Assembly: GCF_000316115.1 (NCBI RefSeq)
Contig: NZ_JH993797.1
Span: 7,351,961 to 7,415,960 of the forward strand
Direction: 5' to 3'
Origin: Leptolyngbya sp. PCC 7375
Lineage (GTDB): Bacteria > Cyanobacteriota > Cyanobacteriia > Phormidesmidales > Phormidesmidaceae
Length of the DNA stretch: 64,000 bases
Shown: one piece after another, positions 33,832 to 41,568 of the stretch
Numbering within the stretch: the stretch's first letter is position 1
Layout of the letters: each line of letters opens with the position of its first letter
Notes under the pieces: model-generated
What the model was told of the DNA's origin: nothing
The model's input: the letters and a program-made list of their open reading frames with translations, nothing else
Database searches by the model: none
Program-made: the position numbers and the translations under genes

Positions 33832-34146
33832 TCAACCCTTCTTAGCTCGTCTAGGTTTCCCGCGAGTATCTCCCTTAGCTGTCTTCTTATCCCAAGAACT
33901 CACCAGCTGCTTACACTGCGATAGCTGACGACCTTCTCTAATCCACTGGGCCAGTCTACTCGCTCGACTCTCAACCAGCTCATTCCCCACAGCTCCACCC
34001 CTCACATGCAACTGGCCCAACACCTTGCGCCCCACCCCCCACTGCAACCGATAGTAATAGTTGCCATGGCTCGGATATTTGTAGAGTCCAAACCATTTGG
34101 CATTGCCCGCTAGCGAAGCCTGAGACCGAACAGCGTTATGCGCCAT
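33832..34146 (-). CDS. Basic small protein of unknown function
   Basis: A 104-aa protein, rich in R, K and aromatic residues (KWFGLYKYPSHGNYYYRLQW, later a lysine- and arginine-rich tail). It is probably nucleic-acid binding. It is transcribed with the next upstream gene (73-base gap). No family is recognised; such small basic proteins often occur in cyanobacterial mobile regions. Confidence 0.5.
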   Translation of the reverse strand: MAHNAVRSQASLAGNAKWFGLYKYPSHGNYYYRLQWGVGRKVLGQLHVRGGAVGNELVESRASRLAQWIREGRQLSQCKQLVSSWDKKTAKGDTRGKPRRAKKG

Positions 34147-34218
34147 GGCCTAAAATCTCATCTATGGTTTCTATAGCCCGAGCTAAAATCTGCCTTAAGT
34201 TTGCCAGCAGTTTAGGAC

Positions 34219-34416
34219 TTAGGTACTGCTGGCCAGGGGTTCCCCCGGCTGTTTTATCTCTAACTCTCCCCTCCCTAATAGATCTAGCAGTTCTGACACA
34301 CTAACTTGATAGTCTTTCGCAAGGGCGGTAAGACCTGTTTTACCTTGCTCAGTGAGTAAGGCATTGACACGTTCTGTTTTTGGTTGACCATGCTGTGAAT
34401 GGCCTGCCTTTGGCAT
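34219..34416 (-). CDS. Small helix-turn-helix-like regulator
   Basis: About 65 aa from MPKAGHSQHG at 34416 (the frame is open to 34509). The segment RVNALLTEQGKTGLTALA followed by KDYQVSVSELLDLLGRGE looks like a helix-turn-helix. An inverted repeat between this gene and the divergent lipoprotein gene (34544-34559) is a possible operator. Confidence 0.5.
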   Translation of the reverse strand: MPKAGHSQHGQPKTERVNALLTEQGKTGLTALAKDYQVSVSELLDLLGRGELEIKQPGEPLASST

Positions 34417-34543
34417 CTGTCTATAGAGATGATTAAGGAACGACCACATTATACTCACAAACCTGAAACGGCCTGTAAAATCCATCTTTCGTCTGTTGTG
34501 TAAAGTCACATTAATTAATTGAAAAATGAGTAGAATACACCTA

Positions 34544-34559
34544 TATTATACTCATAATA
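34544..34559. promoter_or_regulatory. Inverted-repeat operator in a divergent promoter region
   Basis: TATTAT-ACTC-ATAATA is a perfect 6-bp inverted repeat. TATACTCA also occurs at 34452, and the GGTGTAT word seen at 27.8 kb appears on the minus strand just beside it. Confidence 0.45.
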
Positions 34560-34774
34560 AAGTTAAGTTAGCCTTTTATAGGGCATCAAAACAGTGAACA
34601 GGTTATCTATACTCAGCGTCCTGCTTGCATTTGGGCCAGTGCTTACGGCATCTAGCTGTGAGACTCTGCAAGAGCAGGCTGAGATCGCTTTGCATGGTGC
34701 ATCGGCCCAGGCCTCCGCCCCAGCAAAAACAGGATTCGATGTCACTAAGTCAGCGTTTCCTGAGCACGATTTAC

Positions 34775-34779
34775 AACCC
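34775..34779. repeat. Target-site duplication AACCC (left)
   Basis: The same AACCC flanks the other IS end at 35916-35920. The joined sequence restores the reading frame of the lipoprotein. Confidence 0.7.
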
Positions 34780-35915
34780 TAGGAGTTACGCATTGACAAA
34801 AGTCCATCCATAGTATCAAGCGAAGGTGGCTTCTGTTGCATGGTCCAGAATAAACTGACGGATGACTGGCACAAACAACTGTCTCGATATCTCGTAACAG
34901 TTTCCAATCACCCCTTGAATACACAAGGTTTGTAACTTACCAAATGCTCGCAGTGCACAATAGAAATGATTGCGAATAGCCTGTTCATCTCGAACATAGA
35001 ATCTCTCAATATTGCATACTTGTTTGATCACTCGATGAAAACACTCGATTTGCCAATGCTCGTCATGGACTTGCTTGAATTCAGCCCGAGTCAAGTGATT
35101 CAATTGCTCTAGGGTAGGCTGGTAGATGATGTAATAACGGGGTTCGTTTTTGAACGACTGACAAAACACCTTAACCCAGCCAAACTCCTTGAGATACACC
35201 ACTAATCCCGATTCTGGAATCTCTAAACTCTTTACCTGCACTAGCTTGCCACGTTCCAAAGAGACCTTTCGATTATCGGCAATCCCGAATAGAAAACCCA
35301 CTTTCTCGTTTCTGAGAAACTTCAGATTCTCAAGACTTGAATACCAACTATCGCCCGTCACCCAGGTCGGTTTAATACCCCACTGCTTGACGTCGAGCAC
35401 CATCTCTCTGAAATAGTCGTTTTTGGTTTTACCCTCCCGTTTATCGTAAATGCGAAAGTTAACGGGATATGAATGCCCGGATAGATCAGTGTAGTACAAT
35501 GTAATGAGATTAATCCCTTTGACTGTCCGTTTATGTTTGCCTGACCAAAAATAGCCCACGAAGGCACTCTTTTTCTGGTCTCGATAGGGTTTATCTTCAA
35601 CGCTATCATCCACACTCAACGTGCCACCGACTAATGTGATCTCCTCTTTTACTTCGTTGAATAAATCTTCGGGTGTGTAACGTTCTCGTAATAAAAACCG
35701 ATTCACACTATCGTGACTCACGTCTTCCAGGATTTCCGCTAACCGAACACAGCTGACATATTTGGGCTCTGCCATCAGGAATAAGGTGTAGAGGCTACAG
35801 TTGCAATGCGCCGTTGACGGTTTGGATAGCTCACGCATCGCTGGGTTAGACAGGAACAGATAGGGACACCTATATCACTTCATAGCTTTGCTATTTTGTC
35901 AATGCGTAAGTTCTA
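34780..35915. mobile_element. Insertion sequence with DDE transposase, 1136 bp
   Basis: The ends are inverted repeats: TAGGAGTTACGCATTGACAA on the left and, read inward from the right, TAGAACTTACGCATTGACAA. A 5-bp target duplication (AACCC) flanks it. One transposase gene fills it. It disrupts a lipoprotein gene. Confidence 0.85.
34816..35838 (-). CDS. IS transposase, DDE family (IS4/IS701-like)
   Basis: A 340-aa transposase. The catalytic set appears as a first aspartate in GGTLSVDDSVEDKPY, a second in PTWVTGDSWYSS, and the glutamate region in HDEHWQIECFHRVIKQVC (Y/H-x-x-x-E-x-x-x-x-x-x-K signature). WYSSLENLKFLRNE follows the second. It starts with MRELSKPSTAHCNCS, uses the whole IS, and appears intact, so it may be active. 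Confidence 0.85.
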   Translation of the reverse strand: MRELSKPSTAHCNCSLYTLFLMAEPKYVSCVRLAEILEDVSHDSVNRFLLRERYTPEDLFNEVKEEITLVGGTLSVDDSVEDKPYRDQKKSAFVGYFWSGKHKRTVKGINLITLYYTDLSGHSYPVNFRIYDKREGKTKNDYFREMVLDVKQWGIKPTWVTGDSWYSSLENLKFLRNEKVGFLFGIADNRKVSLERGKLVQVKSLEIPESGLVVYLKEFGWVKVFCQSFKNEPRYYIIYQPTLEQLNHLTRAEFKQVHDEHWQIECFHRVIKQVCNIERFYVRDEQAIRNHFYCALRAFGKLQTLCIQGVIGNCYEISRQLFVPVIRQFILDHATEATFA

Positions 35916-35920
35916 AACCC
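35916..35920. repeat. Target-site duplication AACCC (right)
   Basis: Matches 34775-34779. Confidence 0.7.
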
Positions 35921-36129
35921 TATGGTGTAAATGGCTCCATCGATGGGACTGATACCAAGGCCTTGTTGCATCTTGCCTGGCCCCAATCCTATGACGCCAT
36001 TATCAACAGGTTTGGTTTTCCCACCTATCGCAACACCACCCAAGATTTTTACCAACTACCCAATGGTCGATGGGTAGCCATCAACTATAGCGGTCGTACA
36101 GCGCTGGGCTATTCCCTCAGCGATAGCCA

Positions 36130-36294
36130 ATGATTGAACCACTAGAATGGCGTGCGATCGCAATCAGTGAACTAATAGACCTGCTCTATCTGCTCAACAG
36201 TGATCCTGAGTTTAAACAAGCAGATTTCCAACAACGAATTTTGATGCTCTCAGAGAATAAGCAATGCAGTTTCAGCCAAATAGAGAGATTCTAG
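36130..36294 (+). CDS. 54-aa protein downstream of the lipoprotein
   Basis: MIEPLEWRAIAISELIDLLY continues as a short acidic helical protein to a TAG at 36292. Its ATG overlaps the lipoprotein stop (ATGA), typical of an operon. The family is not known. Confidence 0.45.
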   Translation: MIEPLEWRAIAISELIDLLYLLNSDPEFKQADFQQRILMLSENKQCSFSQIERF

Positions 36295-36437
36295 ACAGCA
36301 TTCTCCAACAGCTAAAGGGACAGCCTATTGAACTGTGCTTAGACAGGATAGACGCCCAAACAAAACACACAAATCACCTTAGCCCCTTAGCCAATAGCAG
36401 CAAAGACTCAATACACATATATGTTTTATGGGTTTAA
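36264..36437 (+). CDS. 57-aa reading frame, probably truncated by the IS110-like element
   Basis: MQFQPNREILDSILQQLKGQ continues to a stop at 36435. It overlaps the preceding small gene. The end of the frame lies at the start of the non-coding flank of the IS110-like element, so the C-terminus may not be native. Confidence 0.35.
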   Translation: MQFQPNREILDSILQQLKGQPIELCLDRIDAQTKHTNHLSPLANSSKDSIHIYVLWV

Positions 36438-36677
36438 GAATATGCTGGCCACCAGGCTTGAAGAAAACATGCCCTTTAACCGCCTGAAGAGATTCCCTGG
36501 GAAGAATCGAAATCTCACATTTCACGAGATAGCGGGGTAACCCGTAGGAAGCAAAGAGTCTTAAGAATAAGATGATCGGCAAAACCGATTTACCAGCATA
36601 TTGGACAGCTTCCAAAAAGTCTTGCTTTGAGTGGCAGTATGGCCGTTTCGGCTTCAAGAAATAGAGAACTAGACTTT
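36438..36677 (+). ncRNA. Structured left flank of the IS110-like element, candidate guide RNA
   Basis: This 240-base non-coding segment before the transposase has several hairpins: GATTCCC with GGGAAGAATC (about 36490-36510), GCGGG-TAA-CCCG (about 36533) and ATCGG-CAAAA-CCGAT (about 36572). IS110-family elements of the IS621 type keep a bridge RNA in this position that pairs with donor and target DNA. The role here is inferred from position and folding potential only. Confidence 0.4.
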
Positions 36678-37985
36678 ATGACAACAAAAGTAGTTGGATG
36701 TGACTGCGGAAAAAGCAGTCTCTATGTTTGTGTAATTGAAAAGAAACCTAGAAACTTCAAGCAATTTGCACGTTCTTATAAGCCCGAGATTCTAAAGATA
36801 TCCCAGGATTCAATCGATTATCTATTAGGTCTTGACGCAGATACCTACGTACTAGAACCCACAGGTTCGTATGGCTACATTTGGATAGACCAATTAACAG
36901 CACATGGTAAAGACGTTCGTTTAGTTTCACCAAGACGTGTGACCGCTTATCGCGTCTACCAAGGCGTTACAAATAAGCAAGATAGGCCAGATGCAGCAGC
37001 TATAGCCTGCTATTCATTTGAAAATTACGACGACCCGTCAGCTTTCATTTCACTCGACAAAATCAAGTTTAGGCAAAAATACCTATCGCTAAAAAATACA
37101 ATTAACAACCGCAGCCCGATACACAATAGGCTATGTCAACGATTAACATTCGAGTGCCCCGAGCTAGTAAAAACAGTAGAAAAATGCGCACGGTCATGGC
37201 TAGACCCTAATCCACCAGCCACCATCCGCGCAATCGCTGGCCAGGAAGTTAAAGGACCATGGTCCACATTACGCGAAGAAAAAATAGCCAACACCATCGG
37301 TCGAGGCATATCAGCTCACAGCAAGTTCCTCGCAAACCAGTTATGCAGCTTCTACGAAGAAGAACTTCGTCTTGAGGAGGAGCTAGACGCGCTCATCTAT
37401 CAAGAAAAGCTAAGAGCCTATAACTCGATATTCGATAAATTCGAAGTAGCCCCAAAAACCAGAGCCGCTTTACTATCCGCAATTTTCCCCTTTGAAGCAT
37501 TTCTCGACGACGACGGAAAAGAAATTATCGAGTACGTATCTGGCAAAAAAGGCCAATCCTCACGCAGAAATCGCAGTGAAGCCGCCTTCAAACTAAGCTT
37601 AGGCATGGGCCTAGTCTTCAAAGAATCCGGCAAAAAGCGAGGATGGATCAAAGGCGGTCCCAGATACCTCAGAGCGATACTGTGGACCTACGTCAGCACG
37701 ACCGTGGTAATAGGTGGCGAATCCGCCAAGGTCAAAAAAATATCCACAGACGTCGAGCAATGCATACATACACTAGGCACTCAAAAAACACCACACTGGC
37801 TAAACGGTGAGTTAGTAAACGCGATCGCAACGATTACAGACACCACCAGAGAAGTTGCATCACTACGGTTGCATTACAAATTTGCCAGACCAGGTGAACC
37901 AGACTTCAAAAGGCGAATGGCAACCGCTTCCAGATTCGTGCGGCAACTCTACAAAGCGCTAGTCAAAGAAATCGCAAAGCGATAA
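36678..37985 (+). CDS. IS110-family transposase
   Basis: About 435 aa from MTTKVVGCDCGKSSLYV at 36678. The N-terminal DEDD (RuvC-like) domain shows D in GCDCGK, YVLEPTGSYGYIWIDQL and RPDAAAIACYS. The C-terminal Transposase_20-like part has KTRAALLSAIFPFEAF then RSEAAFKLSLGMG with the serine region of the family. It looks intact. The family lacks ordinary inverted repeats, so the element ends are not fixed here. Both flanks are structured (36438-36677 and 37990-38050). Confidence 0.82.
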   Translation: MTTKVVGCDCGKSSLYVCVIEKKPRNFKQFARSYKPEILKISQDSIDYLLGLDADTYVLEPTGSYGYIWIDQLTAHGKDVRLVSPRRVTAYRVYQGVTNKQDRPDAAAIACYSFENYDDPSAFISLDKIKFRQKYLSLKNTINNRSPIHNRLCQRLTFECPELVKTVEKCARSWLDPNPPATIRAIAGQEVKGPWSTLREEKIANTIGRGISAHSKFLANQLCSFYEEELRLEEELDALIYQEKLRAYNSIFDKFEVAPKTRAALLSAIFPFEAFLDDDGKEIIEYVSGKKGQSSRRNRSEAAFKLSLGMGLVFKESGKKRGWIKGGPRYLRAILWTYVSTTVVIGGESAKVKKISTDVEQCIHTLGTQKTPHWLNGELVNAIATITDTTREVASLRLHYKFARPGEPDFKRRMATASRFVRQLYKALVKEIAKR

Positions 37986-37989
37986 GGCA

Positions 37990-38050
37990 AAAGGGCGGTC
38001 TGACCAGTAGGAAAAGTCCTACGCTGTAAAGTCAGGCCAGTAGCATCTTA
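37990..38050 (+). ncRNA. Structured right flank of the IS110-like element
   Basis: A nested hairpin: outer CTGAC with GTCAG, inner GTAGGA-AAAG-TCCTAC. In the IS1111 subgroup the guide RNA lies downstream of the transposase, so this is an alternative location. Confidence 0.35.
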
Positions 38051-38134
38051 TGGGAAAGGCCCCAGAATAAAAATATTAAGAAATCTTATTCTAAAAGACT
38101 TTGTGTCATTAAATTAAATGGGCAGCAAAATAAA

Positions 38135-38162
38135 AAACCAATCGCGAAGTCACGATTGGTTT
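38135..38162 (-). terminator. Rho-independent terminator of the YlqD-like gene
   Basis: On the minus strand a 10-bp stem (AAACCAATCG with CGATTGGTTT) is followed by a T run (TTTTTTA). It lies about 90 bases after the stop codon at 38253. Confidence 0.75.
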
Positions 38163-38252
38163 CGAATATAAATTTTATGTTCGTGCGTAGGCTGGGGCTT
38201 ACTTCCCTTTTTGGATTAAGGGATACCCACCTACATACTGGGCAAAACCAAC

Positions 38253-38693
38253 CTACAGTTCGCCGCGAATTTCTTCGATGACACCGTCACGTAGCAGGAT
38301 TTCTACTTGCATTTTCTTGACGAGGTTATCGCCAGTGGACACCTTGAAGAAACCATCGATCTGGCCTTGGCTGACTTCTTTGTTGAGTTCTAGGGTTTGA
38401 ACTTGCTGTAGCTGCTGTAAAACCTGGTTCTTTTGCTGGAGTAGCTTATTTTTATCTTCGTTGATTTTATTTTGTACAGCGGCCATTTGTTTTTGCACGG
38501 CTTCGTTGGCTTCTTGCTTTTGCAGCTCGGTTACCATGCGCTGGCCTTGCATTTCGAGTTGTTGCAGGCGACTGTCAATGTCGTTGATCTGCTTTTGTAG
38601 TTGATTTTGGGCTTCTTCTTTCCAAAGTGGGGTAACGACGGCTTTTACGTTGATGACTCGTTTTAGGAGTAGTTGGGATTGCGAAGCGTCCAT
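38253..38693 (-). CDS. YlqD family protein
   Basis: A 146-aa protein with the YlqD layout: a beta-like N-terminus (LLLKRVINVKAVVTPLWKEE), a long Q-rich coiled coil (about 28-110), and a C-terminal domain with GDNLVKKMQVEILLRDGVI then EEIRGEL. It is a conserved chromosomal gene of cyanobacteria and Firmicutes with unknown function. It has its own terminator. It marks the edge where chromosomal sequence returns among mobile DNA. Confidence 0.85.
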   Translation of the reverse strand: MDASQSQLLLKRVINVKAVVTPLWKEEAQNQLQKQINDIDSRLQQLEMQGQRMVTELQKQEANEAVQKQMAAVQNKINEDKNKLLQQKNQVLQQLQQVQTLELNKEVSQGQIDGFFKVSTGDNLVKKMQVEILLRDGVIEEIRGEL

Positions 38694-39097
38694 GAAACTA
38701 TAAATAAAGACTGGTTTTAGTGATCAATTTCACTAGGTACGCGCCCTATAAATTCCTTTATTTGAATTCAGAGGATGTATACCATGTACGGCAAGAGTCT
38801 AACTCAAATGGTTGAAAATCAAAAAAATTTAATATTTCCCTTGTAAATATAATAGACGGATGAAATGGGGGGACACCCCTAGAGTCGATGTAGGTTGCGA
38901 GTCTTTTTGAGAATTATCCAGCTGATAATTCTGGCCAGCCATCCGAATAATCATATCTATGTACATCCTCAATTTTATTGAGCGCAGCGATCGCATCCAA
39001 AAATCTACACTTAGTCACAGCAATCCGAGCTGCTAACACATAGGACATAATCGCCTTAGCCTTAACTATCTTTAAATACCCATTTTCACCCCACTAT
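38694..39097. other. Gene-free stretch with motif copy D
   Basis: It includes motif copy D at 38854-38910. The remainder is AT-rich upstream sequence of ylqD and unassigned DNA. Confidence 0.55.
38854..38910 (+). repeat. Dispersed intergenic motif, copy D
   Basis: GATGAAATGGGGGGACACCC, then GAGTCGATGTAGG, GCGAGTC and TTTTTGAGAA. It shares its first half with copy A and its second with copy C, and so defines the family best. Confidence 0.65.
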
Positions 39098-39415
39098 TTA
39101 GACAACCGATAAGCGAAAAAAGACCGATGGGATACGGTAGGAGCTGAGCCAGTGGGATAGCTGCCCCCGACCCAACGAAAGAAACAAAGTAAATCGTGCC
39201 CCTTCCCCAAGACTTACCACCTTAGCAGCAGTCCCCCGGAGAGTAATTGTTTGCGTCAGAGTTCGATCATCTTCAAACGTAACAGTATCGTTACCAGCAA
39301 CGATATACCCCCAGAACTTAACCTCCACCCTTGGCAAATCTGCATAACTAGCATTACCCCGGCCAGTGCCACCCACTAACCAGAGACCGCCAGCTCCAGC
39401 TGGAACAGTATAAAC
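39098..39415 (-). pseudogene. Relic of a phage structural gene
   Basis: On the minus strand NGVYTVPAGAGGLWLVGGTG is followed by RVEVKFWGYIVAGNDTVTF and TQTITLRGTA, with no start codon and a stop just upstream. Beta-rich and glycine-rich, it resembles a virion decoration or tail-side protein. It sits to the left of the relic of the coat, scaffold and portal genes, that is, downstream on the minus strand, as expected for genes after the coat gene. Confidence 0.5.
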
Positions 39416-39420
39416 ACCAT

Positions 39421-39780
39421 TAAACTCCTAAGAAACACAAGCTAATCAACCCTAAAATAGACTGATTGTCGACAGAATCACGACAATTGTGTTTCTTGCC
39501 GGTTGAGCGAACAGCCCTACTGTTCGTAAAAGGCTCAGATCTTGCACTAAGGTCGGTTGTGAAGCTCAAACCCACGTTGGGTTCAAAACCCAACGCTAAT
39601 TGAGGGCTGTCCACTCAAGGGACAAGATTGGCTGGGCAGCTCTAAATATAGAGCTTTTAGGGATTCTTTAACCGCTTGAGCGGTTTTGAGCCAGTTAGCC
39701 TTGCGACTTTGAGTCCAAGGTGGGTTAATGCTTCCTTGCCAGGTGCAAGATCTCAGTTAAATGCCCCCGATGATGTCAGC
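39421..39780. other. Gene-free segment with a series of hairpins
   Basis: Inverted repeats follow one another: AAGAAACACAA with TTGTGTTTCTT (39429-39496) enclosing ATTGTCG with CGACAAT; CGTTGGGTT-CAAA-ACCCAACG (near 39571-39592); AGCTCTAAATATAGAGCT (near 39638-39655); AACCGCTTGAGCGGTT (near 39668-39684). Such a series could be the end of an IS605/TnpB-type element or another structured element; no matching gene remains. Confidence 0.45.
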
Positions 39781-40470
39781 AGAGCCGCATTATCGACCCA
39801 GGCCACCTTAGCCTTAGGGGCATAGGTAAGGGTGCTACCGACACCGAAACCAATCAAAACATAGGTTTGAGTGTCCCCTGCGACAGTAAAGATATCGCCT
39901 GCTACCGGTGGGCCACCCCCGCTGTTAGCTGTTTCGGTGTCTCTTCCGTTGAGCTGCCCTCACCGGTACTGCTCAAAGAACCCAGTGCGATCGCCACCAT
40001 ATAAACAAACCAGCGGTATTGCCTTACAAGGAACTAGCCGACCCCGCACCCGACGACCCATAACACCTGATTTTTTGGGTCGATACACCTGCTGTAGCTT
40101 GCCATCACGACCCTTAACCACCTGGTAAGTATCAAATCGACCCGGTCGGAGCAGATAATAGTACGTTTGTTCAGACTCTCCGTAGGTACCATCGGCTTCT
40201 GTGGATAGCCTTAATGAGTGCCGTTATTCTCAAAGTGAGACTTGTGAGACACAAGCTATTTAAGCGCAATCACTAGAGGCATGCAATAAGTAGCGGGAAA
40301 GTTGGGTGTTTCTAAGGGTTGGCCCATGGGCGCAGGGTGGAATGATGCAATTACGAACAGGGCGAGTCACGCTGCACACTATCTATCCATTCGTAATACA
40401 GAACTTATACCAGCGGGGATACCCTCCCCTAAAGAGAGTTTCATTCCGCAAGTCGTTGGGACACAGGCAA
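39781..40470 (-). pseudogene. Deleted relic of the phage coat-scaffold-portal region
   Basis: Four blocks match the phage module in order and orientation: 39781-39918 to the coat gene near 362-500; 39919-39970 to the scaffold gene near 1345-1402; 39973-40200 to the portal gene near 2449-2675; 40215-40465 to about 3235-3485. The intervening phage DNA is missing, so three internal deletions have joined the pieces. Point differences amount to roughly 5 to 15 percent. It derives from a related second prophage, or from duplication and decay. Confidence 0.82.
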
Positions 40471-40497
40471 ATTCCTGCAGGAACATAATTTTGAAGA

Positions 40498-40671
40498 CGA
40501 ATCCCGACAATATCTCGAAAACACTTACAACGAACCCTAGACGTTGACTGGTGGGTACACAATTTTGTGCGTGCCCATTTCACAACCAAAGTGGTGCCTG
40601 CCGTAAAACTCGGTATTTTGAAACTGGGGATATCTTGGACACAGTTGTTATCTATTCGATATGCAGTCTAA
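40498..40671 (+). pseudogene. C-terminal relic of a transposase
   Basis: One plus-strand frame reads SRKHLQRTLDVDWWVHNFVR and on through AHFTTKVVPAVKLGIL to a TAA at 40669. This ends like several cyanobacterial transposases, with no start codon or catalytic domain left. Confidence 0.4.
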
Positions 40672-41035
40672 CCGTTATCCAACAAGGTATAGACTATCCC
40701 CATTAGACGGAACCAGTGCCGCCGCCGCTGATAGGGGATTTTATTGACCAGACCAGTCTCTTCCATCAGCACTAGTGGTCCGTCAAGACTAAGATTTAGG
40801 ATCGATGAGAATCCCTTACAACGCGCCTAAACCTTGTCAGAACTGATGATTCACGATTTATGACTCACCGAGTCAATCCCAATTTTTAGCTTTGACGCTG
40901 CACTAGCCTATCCGTGAGTACATTGGTTGTGCTCCGCTCTGGGGAGCCTAAAAACTCTGAAAAATGCTTTTTGCCATTCAAAATATCGCGGAGAATAATC
41001 AGCGTCCAATGTGTAGAGAGAGAAATACGCTTGAT
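40672..41035. other. Gene-free stretch
   Basis: I see no gene, clear hairpin or repeat with a function here. Confidence 0.5.
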
Positions 41036-41341
41036 TTAAGGGTAATTTCTCGATAAACGTGTAACCCATCTGACGATTAAGACAGATAATGCGGCTAGAA
41101 TCATACTCACTATCGTTACTTGTCTGGCGATAGGGATTACACCTATGCAGCCCCAACCCGAACAGCCAAAAACGATGTCAGCAAACTGAGCATAAAATGC
41201 AGCGGAAAAGACCCCCAGAACGATGGCATTTAGCCCAGCACATAGCAATCGAATATACATGGATTTGCGGCGGATAAACCATCCGACAATAACGCCTATG
41301 ATTAAGGAAAATATCCAAGGGACAGCTACAAGGAAGGTCAT
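41036..41341 (-). CDS. Small integral membrane protein
   Basis: A 101-aa protein with four hydrophobic stretches (VPWIFSLIIGVIVGWFI, LLCAGLNAIVLGVFSAAFY, a short cysteine-containing stretch, and VTIVSMILAALSVLIV). The family is not recognised. Composition and start codon are consistent with a real gene. Confidence 0.55.
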   Translation of the reverse strand: MTFLVAVPWIFSLIIGVIVGWFIRRKSMYIRLLCAGLNAIVLGVFSAAFYAQFADIVFGCSGWGCIGVIPIARQVTIVSMILAALSVLIVRWVTRLSRNYP

Positions 41342-41568
41342 GCTACCTATTCAATACCGGCTATTTTCAATGGTATGTTCTGAGAGTTCTGATCATGAAT
41401 AATTTATGCAAAATTAGGTATGCCATTGTAGGGGCGCATGGCCATGCGCCCAATGCAGGACATCGATAATTTGTCTGTATCTCGAAGGGGGCACATCGGT
41501 GCGTCCCTACAAGAACAACTGATATCTTGAAAACCGTTTTCCTTGATGTGCCAGGAGAAATTGTATTC

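Larger units (their letters stand above)
34594..36133 (+). pseudogene. Small lipoprotein gene (BamE/SmpA-like), interrupted by an IS
   Basis: The N-terminal part (34594-34779) has a signal sequence and a lipobox-like LTASSC. It stops inside the IS end. Removing 34780-35915 and one copy of the AACCC duplication joins ...FPEHDLQP directly in frame to YGVNGSIDGTDTK and on to the stop at 36133, giving about 132 aa. The C-terminal part (LAWPQSYDAIINRFGFP, then QLPNGRWVAINYSG) resembles SmpA/OmlA-type folds in outer-membrane lipoproteins. The gene is broken now but intact apart from the insertion, so the event is recent. Confidence 0.8.
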
